Assembly (NCBI RefSeq): GCF_006974145.1
Contig: NZ_CP039456.1
Location: 2,914,499 to 2,978,498, forward strand
Length of the DNA stretch: 64,000 nt
Origin: Changchengzhania lutea
GTDB taxonomy: Bacteria; Bacteroidota; Bacteroidia; Flavobacteriales; Flavobacteriaceae
Reading direction: 5' to 3'
The notes beneath the pieces were generated by a model. That model saw only the letters and a list, made by a program, of their open reading frames with translations, was not told the DNA's origin and searched no databases. How positions within the stretch are numbered: position 1 is the stretch's first letter; every line of letters starts with the position of its first letter. Shown one piece after another: positions 18,758 to 27,873 of this stretch. Both the position numbers and the translations under genes were made by a program.

Positions 18758-20836
18758 ATGATTCGATTTTCAATACTTTTTTTAAGCGTGATAGTATTAT
18801 TTTCCTGTACTTCCGAAGAAAAAAATCTTTTAACCGAAGTGCTTTCGCCAGATAAAAACATTCAGGTAACCTTTTTTTTATCAGAGAATCAGGAACCATT
18901 TTATACGGTAAATTATAAAAATGAAAAAGTAATCGATTCCTCGAAAATGGGATTTGAATTTAAAGATGCGTTACCCTTAAGTTCAAATTTTAAAATAAAA
19001 AACAGTCAAGAATCCACTACCGATGATACTTGGGATATGGTATGGGGTGAAGATGCACAAGTCCGTAATCATTATAACGAACTTAAAATTGAATTGGAAG
19101 AAACTTCAGAATTAAAAAGAAAACTGAACATCATTTTTAAAGTCTATAATGATGGGGTGGGGTTTAGATACGAATTCCCCAAACAAGAGCATTTAAATGA
19201 TGTGGTTATTACAGATGAAAATACTGAATTTAACCTAACAGGCGACCATAAAGTCTGGTGGATCCCGGGGGATTGGGATATTTATGAATATTTGTACAAT
19301 ACTACTAAATTTTCAGAAATTGATGCCTTAAAATACTATGAGCCGGGAACACATTTAGGGCAAACTTATATGCCTGAAAATGCCGCAAATACCCCACTGA
19401 CCATGAAAACAGAGTCTGGGGTGTATTTAAGTTTCCATGAAGCAGATTTAACGGATTATGCAGGCATGACTTTAGCGGTGGACACCTCAGCATTAAAAAT
19501 GAAAAGCGAGTTGGTAGGTAATAGTCAAAACATAAAAGTAAAACGTCAAACGCCTTTCGAAACGCCTTGGCGAACCATTCAAATTGCAGATAGAGCAGGC
19601 GATTTATTGGAGTCTAAACTTATTTTGAATCTTAATGACCCAAATACCGTAGCCGATATGGGTTTTTTCAAACCCACAAAATATATGGGTATTTGGTGGG
19701 ACATGCATATAGGAACTGGCAATTGGGATTATTCAGGAGCATACCATGCCGCTAACACAAAATATGCCAAGGACATGATAGACTTTGCTTCCAAACACAA
19801 GATACACGGGATGCTGGTAGAAGGCTGGAATACCGGTTGGGAAAAATGGTGGGATAAAAAGAACAAGAAAGAGCATTTCGATTTTGTAACCCCTTATCCT
19901 GATTATGACTTAGAAGAAGTTGTAAACTATGGAAAATCAAAAGGTGTAGAATTGGTGATGCATCATGAAACTTCGGCAGATATTATACGTTATGAAAAGC
20001 AATTGGATACCGCTTTTGCATTGATGAAAAAACTTGGAATTCATTCAGTAAAAACAGGTTATGTAGGCAGTATCATTCCAGAAGGTGAATATCATCATGG
20101 GCAATATATGGTCAACCATTACCAAAAAGTTCTGGAAAAAGGCATAGCATCCCAAGTGGCGATAAATGCACACGAACCCATAAAGGCAACTGGCAAAAGA
20201 CGCACATTTCCGGTAGCTATTTCGCGTGAAGGCGTTCGTGGGCAAGAGTACAATGCATGGTCCAAAGACGGTGGCAATCCGCCAGAACACTTAACTATTG
20301 TACCGTTTACGCGTATGCTGGGTGGCCCTATAGATTATACCCCGGGAATTTTTAATACGACGTTAAAACCGTATGCCGAAAACAATCAAATCAATACCAC
20401 TTTGGCCCACCAATTGGCTTTGTATGTGGTTTTGTACAGCCCGATCCAAATGGTGCCAGATTTAATCAAGCATTATGAAAACCATCTGGCTTTAAAATTC
20501 ATTGAAGATGTTGGTGTAGATTGGAACGTCTCTAAAGTTTTAGACGCTGAGATTGGTGATTTTATTGCTGTTGCTCGCCAAGAAAAAGGGACAGAAAACT
20601 GGTTTGTGGGTTGTATAACCGATGAAAATAAACGCATTGTTAAAGTGAACTTGGATTTTTTAGATGATAGTAAAACTTATATTGCCAAAATATATAAGGA
20701 CGCCAAAGATTCACATTATATGACCAATCCTGAAGTTTATGAAATCTCTGAACAAGAGGTCAATAACAGCACTGTTTTGGAAATCGATTTAGCCGCCGGT
20801 GGTGGGTGTGCTATATCATTAATGCCAAAAAAATAA
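18758..20836 (+). CDS. GH97 alpha-glycosidase (alpha-glucosidase or alpha-galactosidase), lipoprotein
   Basis: 692 residues from the ATG at 18758, chosen because it starts a clean lipoprotein signal (MIRFSILFLSVIVLFSC); an earlier in-frame ATG at 18701 lies inside the GH43 gene. GH97 features include the N-terminal beta-sandwich, the WWIPGDWDIYEYLY and MGFFKPTKYMGIWWDMH segments, HGMLVEGWNTGWE, MHHETSADI, INAHEPIKATG and REGVRGQEYNAW. SusB-like GH97 enzymes are calcium-dependent. The retaining and inverting subgroups differ in the catalytic nucleophile, which I did not resolve. An alpha-linked side chain or a storage glucan by-product is a plausible substrate. Confidence 0.9.
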   Translation: MIRFSILFLSVIVLFSCTSEEKNLLTEVLSPDKNIQVTFFLSENQEPFYTVNYKNEKVIDSSKMGFEFKDALPLSSNFKIKNSQESTTDDTWDMVWGEDAQVRNHYNELKIELEETSELKRKLNIIFKVYNDGVGFRYEFPKQEHLNDVVITDENTEFNLTGDHKVWWIPGDWDIYEYLYNTTKFSEIDALKYYEPGTHLGQTYMPENAANTPLTMKTESGVYLSFHEADLTDYAGMTLAVDTSALKMKSELVGNSQNIKVKRQTPFETPWRTIQIADRAGDLLESKLILNLNDPNTVADMGFFKPTKYMGIWWDMHIGTGNWDYSGAYHAANTKYAKDMIDFASKHKIHGMLVEGWNTGWEKWWDKKNKKEHFDFVTPYPDYDLEEVVNYGKSKGVELVMHHETSADIIRYEKQLDTAFALMKKLGIHSVKTGYVGSIIPEGEYHHGQYMVNHYQKVLEKGIASQVAINAHEPIKATGKRRTFPVAISREGVRGQEYNAWSKDGGNPPEHLTIVPFTRMLGGPIDYTPGIFNTTLKPYAENNQINTTLAHQLALYVVLYSPIQMVPDLIKHYENHLALKFIEDVGVDWNVSKVLDAEIGDFIAVARQEKGTENWFVGCITDENKRIVKVNLDFLDDSKTYIAKIYKDAKDSHYMTNPEVYEISEQEVNNSTVLEIDLAAGGGCAISLMPKK

Positions 20837-20846
20837 ACCTAAAGAC

Positions 20847-21686
20847 ATGAAAAACATTTGCTGTTTTTTTATATTGTTCAGTTGCTTGGGCGTTTTGTTT
20901 GGTCAAGAGACCACAAAAGTAATGACTTATAATATTAAACTGGATTATCCGAAAGGAGGGGAGAGCAGTTGGAATAATCGGAAGGAATCTGTGATGGGTC
21001 AAATTAATTTCTACGAACCAGATATTTTTGGTGTTCAGGAAGCTTTACCAAATCAAATGAAATACATGGATAGTACGCTGGTAAACTATAATTATGTAGG
21101 CGTTGGTCGTGATGATGGTAAAAATAAAGGGGAGTATTCCGCTATTTTTTATAAAAGGAACGCATTCAAGATCTTAGAAAGTTCAACATTTTGGTTGTCT
21201 GAAACACCAGGGAATGTGTCAATGGGCTGGGATGCCGTTTGTAATCGTATTTGTACGTATGTTCTTTTGGAAAATAAAAATTCGAATGAGCGTCTTTGGG
21301 TATTCAATACACATTTTGATCATGTTGGGAAAATTGCACGTATGGAAAGCTCTAAATTAATTCTTCAAAAAATAAACAATTTAAACAGTGAAAATCTTCC
21401 TGTAATTTTAATGGGTGACCTTAATTTAACACCCGAGACCAAGAGCATTCAAATCATAAAAACTGTGTTACAAGATGCTATTGAGGTTTCAAAAACAAAA
21501 CCATTTGGACCATCTGGTACATTTAATGGATTTCATTTTGACCGGCCAGTTACCAAAAGAATTGATTATATTTTTGTAAGTAATAATATTAACGTCTATA
21601 AATATGCGATATTGAGTGATTCTAAAGATTGTAAATACCTTTCAGATCATTTACCTGTTTATATAGAAATTCAATTAATTAACTAA
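20847..21686 (+). CDS. secreted endonuclease/exonuclease/phosphatase-fold protein
   Basis: 279 residues with a Sec signal ending near LFGQE (about residue 21). The DNase I-like fold motifs are complete: VMTYNIKLD (metal Asn), FGVQEAL (metal Glu), NTHFDHVG, ILMGDLNLTPET (Asp/Asn pair), RIDYIFVS and the final LSDHLPVYIEI (catalytic Asp-His). The fold covers phosphodiesterases, sphingomyelinases, inositol phosphatases and DNases. Family members are often found inside Bacteroidota carbohydrate loci, where the substrate is unknown. It is 10 bases after GH97 and 10 before the sugar porter, so it belongs to the operon. A role on phosphorylated glycans is only a guess. Confidence 0.85.
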   Translation: MKNICCFFILFSCLGVLFGQETTKVMTYNIKLDYPKGGESSWNNRKESVMGQINFYEPDIFGVQEALPNQMKYMDSTLVNYNYVGVGRDDGKNKGEYSAIFYKRNAFKILESSTFWLSETPGNVSMGWDAVCNRICTYVLLENKNSNERLWVFNTHFDHVGKIARMESSKLILQKINNLNSENLPVILMGDLNLTPETKSIQIIKTVLQDAIEVSKTKPFGPSGTFNGFHFDRPVTKRIDYIFVSNNINVYKYAILSDSKDCKYLSDHLPVYIEIQLIN

Positions 21687-21696
21687 AACACAGATT

Positions 21697-23073
21697 ATGA
21701 ATAAAAAAACTTTTTTATTATTAATAGCGGCAGTGTCTGCATTAGGCGGATTATTATTTGGCTATGATACCGGTGTCATTAATGGTGCTCAATATTATTT
21801 AAGTAAACATTTCGATTTAGATTCGGCAATGAAAGGTTGGGTTGTAGGAAGTGCTCTTTTAGGATGTTTAGTTGGCGCCATTGTAGCTGGCCCTTTAAGT
21901 ATAAAATTTGGCAGAAAATACTCTTTAATAATTTCAGCTGTGCTATTTTCAATTTCAGCCTATGGTTCTGGTTTGCCATCGATTTTTCCAGAATCCGTTT
22001 CTTTATTGGTCTTTTTTAGAATTATAGGAGGTCTTGGTATTGGTATTGCATCTATGAATGCACCCATGTATATTGCAGAGATTGCACCAAGTAGCATAAG
22101 AGGTAAAATGGTTACTTATTACCAATTGGCAATAGTTGTTGGTTTTTTTGTGGTGTTTTTAGTAACCTATTTTATTGGAAATAATTTATCTGAAGAACAA
22201 AACATAGCATTTGGATGGAAACGTATGTTTTGGTCGGAATTAATTCCAAGTTGTCTCTTTTTAATATTGCTGTTCTTTGTGCCTAAAAGTCCACGTTGGT
22301 TGGCGCTTAAAGGAAAAGATGATGATGCTTTGGCAACATTGGTAAAAATACATGGTCCGGAGCAAGCTAACAAAGAGATATTAGAAATTAGACACTCACT
22401 AAAAACAAGTGATAAGACTCATAAGGTGAATTACTTTTCAAAAGTAATATTGGGAATCATTGTTATAGGAACTACTTTGTCTGTTTTACAGCAGTTTACA
22501 GGAATTAATGCCGTACTATATTACGGTGCGGATATTTTTGAAAAATCATTAGGATTTGGGAAAGAAGACGTTTTGGCACAACAAATACTACTAGCGTTTA
22601 TTAATCTAATATTCACTTTTATTGCGATGTTTACTGTAGATAAATTTGGTAGAAAACCATTAATATATATTGGATCCATAGGAATGATTGGCGGGTTTTT
22701 ATTATTAGGAATCTCTTTACAACAACAAGCTGTTGGGATTATATCTTTGCTTGGCGTGCTCCTTTTTATAGCGTCATTTGCACTTTCCATGGGACCAGTA
22801 GTTTGGGTCTTGCTATCAGAAATGTTTCCAAATAAAATACGCAGCGTTGCCATGTCTGTTGCAGTAGCAGGACAATGGGCAGCAAATTATGTGGTTTCGC
22901 AATCTTTCCCTATGGTTATGGATAGCAAAGTAAATAATAGTGCTTCTTGGAATGGTTCGTTACCCTATTTTATATTTATTGCATTTATTATTGTTATTAT
23001 AATTATTACTTATAAATATATCCCTGAAACTAAAGGAAAAACTCTTGAGGAAATTGAAGGATTTTGGAAGTAA
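21697..23073 (+). CDS. MFS sugar:H+ symporter (XylE/GLUT type)
   Basis: 458 residues, about 12 hydrophobic segments. The sugar-porter signatures are all present: GYDTGVINGA in helix 1, the RxGR-type loops KFGRKYS and DKFGRKPL, FRIIGGLGIGIASM, the PKSPRWL motif after helix 6, QQFTGINAVLYY in helix 7 and PETKGKTLEEIE at the end. It should bring a monosaccharide (glucose, xylose or galactose class) across the inner membrane. As the last gene of the operon, it handles the products of the periplasmic glycosidases. A convergent terminator follows. Confidence 0.93.
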   Translation: MNKKTFLLLIAAVSALGGLLFGYDTGVINGAQYYLSKHFDLDSAMKGWVVGSALLGCLVGAIVAGPLSIKFGRKYSLIISAVLFSISAYGSGLPSIFPESVSLLVFFRIIGGLGIGIASMNAPMYIAEIAPSSIRGKMVTYYQLAIVVGFFVVFLVTYFIGNNLSEEQNIAFGWKRMFWSELIPSCLFLILLFFVPKSPRWLALKGKDDDALATLVKIHGPEQANKEILEIRHSLKTSDKTHKVNYFSKVILGIIVIGTTLSVLQQFTGINAVLYYGADIFEKSLGFGKEDVLAQQILLAFINLIFTFIAMFTVDKFGRKPLIYIGSIGMIGGFLLLGISLQQQAVGIISLLGVLLFIASFALSMGPVVWVLLSEMFPNKIRSVAMSVAVAGQWAANYVVSQSFPMVMDSKVNNSASWNGSLPYFIFIAFIIVIIIITYKYIPETKGKTLEEIEGFWK

Positions 23074-23390
23074 TAATTTTAATGAGTTGTTCTATGCTAT
23101 TTTTCAGGAATGTGAGTAAATATTGACTAAGGTTTTATTGCAAAAACCAATGATCTGATTATCTAATATTTAGGTTTGCTAAATATTTTTATGGTATAAA
23201 AAACAGTTTCATATAATTCAATGTACTTAAATTTAATAAAAAACTAGATTAACGTTTCAAGCTCTCACTATAATCAAAATAGTTTATAGTACTTATAAAT
23301 CAAATATAATTTACCCTAAATGTAAAAGGCCTTCAAATACATGAAGACCTTTTTTTGGTTGATTGTTTTAATTAGCGCTAAAAATATTAA
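23074..23390. other. intergenic gap ending the polysaccharide locus
   Basis: 317 AT-rich bases between convergent genes. No coding sequence is visible. The only clear element is the hairpin at 23324-23356. Confidence 0.6.
23324..23356. terminator. bidirectional terminator between convergent genes
   Basis: AAAAGGCCTTCA and TGAAGACCTTTTTT form a hairpin with one A-C mismatch on the + strand (a G-U wobble on the - strand), followed by Ts on both transcripts. It can end the sugar-porter transcript and the head-GIN transcript. Confidence 0.75.
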
Positions 23391-24119
23391 CTATTGCTTT
23401 CTAATACTGCCAGAAGTGCCATCTTCTGTATTCACGATTTCTGGATTGCCGTAATATTTAATATCGCCACCACTAGTCGCTTTCGCTGTTAGCTCTTTAG
23501 CAGTATTAACACTAATATCTGCGCCACTGGTGGCCTTCACATTACTGGATTGTGCTATTAAATCTGAAGCTTTTATATCACTTCCACTAGTAGCTTCTGC
23601 ACTTAGGGTAGTCGTCTTTCCAGACACTCTTAAGTCACTTCCACTGGTTGCTTTACAAATTAAGTTTGAGGTATTTACATCTAAGGTCATATCACTACCA
23701 CTAGTCGTTTTAAGTTGTAAGTCATCTACTGAAATAGTGTTCGTTGAGTAAACATCGCTCCCGCTAGTCGCTTTAATTTTTGAAATTGATTTAAAGGTGA
23801 CATGTACTTTCTTCGACGTTGATTTTCCAATATTTTCTGAGGTGTGAATTTTTAGAACATTGTTTTCAACCTCTGTAATGATAATGTCGTGCAGATTCTC
23901 ATCGGCTTCAATGGTGACACTGGCAGTATTGTCTTGAGTTAAATACACATCTAAACCCTCACTGGCTTCGATTGCGGTAAAAGGTTCATTAATGGTTCTA
24001 TCCTCCATTTGAACGTTTCCATTACCTCTTACGCCAGGTTGAAGACGCATATCAAAATTGCAGGAAAAGAGGGTTAAACTTAATAAAGTGGCTAAAATAA
24101 TTTTTGTTAATGTTGTCAT
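23391..24119 (-). CDS. head-GIN domain (DUF2807) lipoprotein
   Basis: 242 residues from the ATG at 24119, which gives a lipoprotein signal with lipobox LFSC; an ATG 63 bases upstream would place the signal internally. The mature protein begins with a VRGNGNVQ segment and has the PF10988 beta-solenoid: a repeated TSG(S/A/G)D(I/V/L/M) turn appears six times at 21-23 residue spacing (for example ATSGSDVYS, TTSGSDMT, ATSGSDLRV, ATSGADIS, ATSGGDIKY). The family is often called a putative auto-transporter adhesin, but its role is unproven. It is the last gene of a minus-strand group with a PspC protein and a PadR regulator, a recurrent Bacteroidota arrangement linked to envelope stress. Confidence 0.88.
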   Translation of the reverse strand: MTTLTKIILATLLSLTLFSCNFDMRLQPGVRGNGNVQMEDRTINEPFTAIEASEGLDVYLTQDNTASVTIEADENLHDIIITEVENNVLKIHTSENIGKSTSKKVHVTFKSISKIKATSGSDVYSTNTISVDDLQLKTTSGSDMTLDVNTSNLICKATSGSDLRVSGKTTTLSAEATSGSDIKASDLIAQSSNVKATSGADISVNTAKELTAKATSGGDIKYYGNPEIVNTEDGTSGSIRKQ

Positions 24120-24249
24120 GATGAGTGGTTTTTTTTGATTAATTGCTATGGTTACTGTATCGCTTTTTGATTGATGATTCAAATATCTAATAATATGATG
24201 TGGTTTTATAACTTAATTATCTGAACTGTCATGTTTTATGGATGACTTG

Positions 24250-26073
24250 TTAATCGTCATCCGATTTTATGCTAATCCCATTTTGGTCAATATTCACTCG
24301 TACGGTTTCGCTATTGGCTTTCAAACCATTTTTATCTATAACTAAACCAGAGCTATCAACCGTTACTTCTAAGCCGTCATTATCTATTTTTAATGACCCA
24401 TCGTCATCTTCTAAGTCCACATCTATTTCGTATTCACTCGGGCAATCCAAACACGCGATGTCATCTTCTTCAATTTTTAAATAATGACTTACATCATTAG
24501 AAGATACAATGTTGTCGTTGTATTTTCTGTAATTCAAATAAGACTTGGTATTCTTATTAAAGTTAACTACCGATCCTTCGGGTAAATGAAGAATAATAGT
24601 GATTTCTTGGTCGCTAAACTTATTATCTGGATCTGTAGTTAAATAAGCGTCTAGGAGCAATGTATCACCATGTTGTGTATAGCTGTAGTTAATGTTTTTA
24701 GCGCGCGCTATGGCTTGGTCGTAATTCCTGCCGTCTGCACTTTTTTCAATACTTATAGTCGCAAGACTATCTGTGGTAGATTTCACTATAATTTCTATAT
24801 CTGATGAGTATATGGTTTTTTCACCGTTTTCATTGTGGGCGACTCTAAAAGCAGAATGTCGTCGATAGGAATCATCACCATACACATCATTGCTTATCAT
24901 TTTCACATTCAGCGTGTCGTTCGAAATAATATTAAATTCCTTCTTGTCAATAACCCGCTCATTAAAAGCATGCGCACTCGCTTGTCTTATTCCAACAACG
25001 GTTAGACCAATAATAGAAATTAACCATAAGCCCAAAAGTGTGAATTTTGCAATTCTTCCAATAGATTTTAGGTTGTTAACTAATATTTTCAATCCTAAAT
25101 ACGAGAGTAAGAAAAATGGAATCCCAACGGCGAAAAACACAAGTAAAGATACCAACCAAACTGGCGTGTTACCAGCATTTACAACATCTACTAGATCTAA
25201 ACCTGGAATATGAATCACATCGGCGACACCTATTGAAAATAAAGCAATAATCAGCCCTATTAAAGTAGCTGCTCCAATTATAAGTAAGATAATGCCAATG
25301 AACTTTGCAAACACTTTAAAGAAAAACATGATGATTTCACCAATAGTATCGAAAAAAGTTCTTGAAGACGATTTTATTCGGTTGCCTTGTTTCGGTAAAT
25401 CGACATTTTTAGCGGCATTCGAAACTGAGTCTGAAACGTTTTTCGCTGCTACCGAAACCGAATCGGTTACATTTTTGGCAACATCGGAAACACTGTCAAA
25501 CCCGTCTTTAATTTTTTTTTCGATGTTCGAAATGTTTACGGGTTCTCCGGTCATCATTATTTTTTCGGCAGTAGTTTTTGCCTCAGGAACTAAAATCCAT
25601 AACAAAATATAGAGTAGAATTCCAGTACCAGCACCAAATATTAAAAGGATCCAGGCGAGTCTAATCCATATGGCGTCAATTCCAAAATAATGTGCCAATC
25701 CAGAGGATACGCCACCTATATAAGAGTTGTCTGTATCTCTAAACAATTTCCGAGATGTGCTCGTTTTTTTAGTGTAAGTGCTTTGAGGTTCATCTTCAAA
25801 AATCTCGTCATCGACTAAGTAATCTTCAGGTTGTCCCATAATCGAGATCACTTCATCTACCTCTTTAATTCGGATGACCTGTTTATCATTTTCTACGCGC
25901 TCGTTAAAAAGTTCTGCTATACGCGATTCTATATCAGATATGATTTCAGATCGTCCTTGAGAGTCTGTAAATGAACGTTTTATAGCCTCAAGATAGCGCT
26001 GTAATTTTAAGTATGCATCCTCATCTATATGAAAAAATATACCTGCTAAATTTATGTTGACTGTCTTATTCAT
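24250..26073 (-). CDS. PspC domain envelope-stress membrane protein
   Basis: 607 residues. The N-terminal 90 residues are a charged cytosolic region (MNKTVNINLAGIFFHIDEDA... ISDIESRIAEL). A PspC domain follows at about 110-175 (SYIGGVSSGLAHYFGIDAIW, then ILLYILLWILVPEA). Several membrane segments come next (about 240-275, 305-330, 340-362), and the C-terminal 230 residues are a beta-rich, acidic extracytoplasmic domain. PspC proteins sense or respond to membrane stress. Its start overlaps the end of the PadR gene by 8 bases, so the two are translationally coupled and presumably autoregulated by PadR. Confidence 0.88.
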   Translation of the reverse strand: MNKTVNINLAGIFFHIDEDAYLKLQRYLEAIKRSFTDSQGRSEIISDIESRIAELFNERVENDKQVIRIKEVDEVISIMGQPEDYLVDDEIFEDEPQSTYTKKTSTSRKLFRDTDNSYIGGVSSGLAHYFGIDAIWIRLAWILLIFGAGTGILLYILLWILVPEAKTTAEKIMMTGEPVNISNIEKKIKDGFDSVSDVAKNVTDSVSVAAKNVSDSVSNAAKNVDLPKQGNRIKSSSRTFFDTIGEIIMFFFKVFAKFIGIILLIIGAATLIGLIIALFSIGVADVIHIPGLDLVDVVNAGNTPVWLVSLLVFFAVGIPFFLLSYLGLKILVNNLKSIGRIAKFTLLGLWLISIIGLTVVGIRQASAHAFNERVIDKKEFNIISNDTLNVKMISNDVYGDDSYRRHSAFRVAHNENGEKTIYSSDIEIIVKSTTDSLATISIEKSADGRNYDQAIARAKNINYSYTQHGDTLLLDAYLTTDPDNKFSDQEITIILHLPEGSVVNFNKNTKSYLNYRKYNDNIVSSNDVSHYLKIEEDDIACLDCPSEYEIDVDLEDDDGSLKIDNDGLEVTVDSSGLVIDKNGLKANSETVRVNIDQNGISIKSDDD

Positions 26074-26410
26074 TGTTAGTTGTTTTTTGGCTTGTTACTA
26101 TATTTACTGCATTCTGTAATTCACTCCAAGTCGTGTTCAGTTCTTTTAAAAATAACTTTCCGGTTTCTGTTAAACCGTAATACTTTCTTGGTGGTCCGGA
26201 AGTCGATTCTTCCCATCGGTAATTCAAAAGACCGGCGTTTTTAAGTCGTGTAAGTAGTGGGTAAATAGTTCCCTCAACCACAAGCAACTTAGCGTCCTTT
26301 AAGGTGCCCAGTATTTCTGCAACATAAGCATCGTCGTCTTTTAAGACCGATAGTATGCAGAACTCTAGCACGCCTTTGCGCATCTGTGCTTTTGTGTTTT
26401 CTATCTTCAT
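26066..26410 (-). CDS. PadR family transcriptional regulator
   Basis: 114 residues with the PadR winged-helix pattern: a first helix ending in FCILSVL, the recognition region EGTIYPLLTRLKNAGLL, the wing YRWEESTSGPPRKYYGLTETG, and a short C-terminal dimerisation helix. PadR proteins are usually repressors of the operon they sit in. It is the promoter-proximal gene before the PspC protein (8-base overlap). A dispersed repeat lies just upstream. Confidence 0.92.
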   Translation of the reverse strand: MKIENTKAQMRKGVLEFCILSVLKDDDAYVAEILGTLKDAKLLVVEGTIYPLLTRLKNAGLLNYRWEESTSGPPRKYYGLTETGKLFLKELNTTWSELQNAVNIVTSQKTTNNE

Positions 26411-26496
26411 GTTTTAAAGTGTTTTAATAAATTGAAACTGTTCATTTTTTGATTGATTAAAATTGATTATTGATGAAATTATTTTTTCTTTTTCTG

Positions 26497-26581
26497 GGCG
26501 TTACCACAAGGGTCGGGCTTTCCGTTGCAATCTTTTTTCTCGTGCCTCAAAAAAAGGATTTCCACTGCAATCCCTAACGCA
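26497..26581. repeat. dispersed intergenic repeat, gggcgtta...taacgc type
   Basis: Begins GGGCGTTACC, continues with GGGTCGGGCTTTCCGTTGCAA, and ends GCAATCCCTAACGC, so the ends carry a short inverted GCGTTA core. The same family occurs at 35117-35249 and, inverted and shortened, at 38408-38483. No coding capacity. Confidence 0.8.
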
Positions 26582-26606
26582 GTTCCGTCTACCATTTTAC
26601 GAGTCG

Positions 26607-27053
26607 TTATTTTAAAAAATTGATAGTTAATGGGTATTTATACACTTCGCCATCTCTCGCTTTTAAACTTGCAATCACGATAAAAACGAGTTCGAGTATA
26701 AACCCGATTACTGCCAAAACACCAAGTGCGCCACCTACATAAAGTAGGGGTGAGGGTTTCCCAATATTAATATGAAAATCATGAAACCCATTAAAATCTA
26801 TAAAATCAATGCCGTTAAAAAGTTTAAATATGAAAAACGGAATTGTTAAAGTGCCTAAAATTACTGCGTACAACAAAATGCTAATTTGAAAATTGATGGC
26901 TTGTTTACCATTAGCATCTATAAATTCAGATTTTTCCTTATTGGTTACCCATAAAATAATAGGGCCTATAAAATTTCCAAACGGAACTATAAATCTACTA
27001 AAGGTGGACAAATGAATGAAAGTGGCGATGTTTTTTTGATGATTATCTATCAT
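26607..27053 (-). CDS. DUF4870 domain membrane protein
   Basis: 148 residues with three to four hydrophobic stretches: the family opening (ATFIHLSTF then FGNFIGPIILWV), the KQAINFQISILLY segment typical of DUF4870/Tic20-like small membrane proteins, and a last helix before the basic tail. Function is unknown; members are frequent near PspC/PadR clusters. A TAnnTTTG -7 element lies about 30 bases upstream of its start. Confidence 0.82.
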   Translation of the reverse strand: MIDNHQKNIATFIHLSTFSRFIVPFGNFIGPIILWVTNKEKSEFIDANGKQAINFQISILLYAVILGTLTIPFFIFKLFNGIDFIDFNGFHDFHINIGKPSPLLYVGGALGVLAVIGFILELVFIVIASLKARDGEVYKYPLTINFLK

Positions 27054-27082
27054 GATTTAAAAGCATATAATAGTTTCTTATA

Positions 27083-27090
27083 CAAATATA
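27083..27090 (-). promoter_or_regulatory. candidate Bacteroidota -7 element (TATATTTG) for the DUF4870 gene
   Basis: On the minus strand the octamer TATATTTG fits TAnnTTTG, 30 bases before the ATG at 27053. I found no TTG at the proper -33 spacing, so this is a partial match only. Confidence 0.4.
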
Positions 27091-27199
27091 TGTCTTTTAA
27101 AAGGTATTATGTTACACATAGTACTAAAAATTAACATAAATTTAACATTTACTGATCTGTATTTATTTCATAACTTAGTAAAAAATTAAAATTCTTAAA

Positions 27200-27655
27200 A
27201 TGACCTTAACACGAAGAAAACTAAATACTTACACCATGTTTAAGCTGCCAGCAGCCTATTTATGTGGCGTAAGAACTAAATATATTGATAATGAAAAATG
27301 TATAGTAGGTGTTAGATTCAAATGGATAAACCAAAACCCATTTAAGTCTATGTTTTGGGCCGTACAAGGTATGGCGGCAGAGTTTTCAACAGGAGCATTA
27401 ATGATTTCTAAAATCCAAGAATCAGGTAAACGCGTGTCTATGCTAGTCACAACAAATAATGCAACATTTAGTAAAAAAGCAATAGGTAAAATCAATTTTA
27501 CATGTAATGAAGGAAAAGCCGTTGACGAAGTTCTTGAAAAAGCTATAGAAACAGGAGAAGGGCAAACACTTTGGATGCAATCTGTTGGTAAAAATGAAGA
27601 TGGTGTTATAGTTTCAACTTTTAATTTTGAATGGAGCGTGAAAGTGAAACAGTAA
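27200..27655 (+). CDS. DUF4442 (hotdog-fold) protein
   Basis: 151 residues. The opening MTLTRRKLNTYTMFKLPAAYLCGV and the segment VGVRFKWINQNPFKSMFWAVQ followed by MAAEFSTG match the DUF4442 family, a group of putative hotdog-fold thioesterases related to acyl-CoA thioesterases. The specific substrate is unknown. The start at 27200 is preferred over an internal ATG at 27236 because family members retain the RKLN...FKLP segment. It is divergent from the DUF4870 gene. Confidence 0.8.
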   Translation: MTLTRRKLNTYTMFKLPAAYLCGVRTKYIDNEKCIVGVRFKWINQNPFKSMFWAVQGMAAEFSTGALMISKIQESGKRVSMLVTTNNATFSKKAIGKINFTCNEGKAVDEVLEKAIETGEGQTLWMQSVGKNEDGVIVSTFNFEWSVKVKQ

Positions 27656-27873
27656 GCAGTCTCAGTCTCAGTTAACAGTGAGTCACGTAACACTTTGCGG
27701 CTTTGTGTCTTTTCGAGGTTTTTTTTGTCTCCGTGCATCTCTGTGTAAACTCCGCTAAACTCTGTGAAATAACTTTTTCATATACTTAAAATTTTAAAAA
27801 TTTTGTAACAAAACTCAAAGCAAATCAACATATAAACGTATCAACAACAAACAACTTAACGAAATACAGTATT

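Noticed and set aside
27256-27738. 160-codon minus-strand frame opposite the DUF4442 gene
   Set aside because: It is antisense to a recognisable protein family and has no domain of its own.
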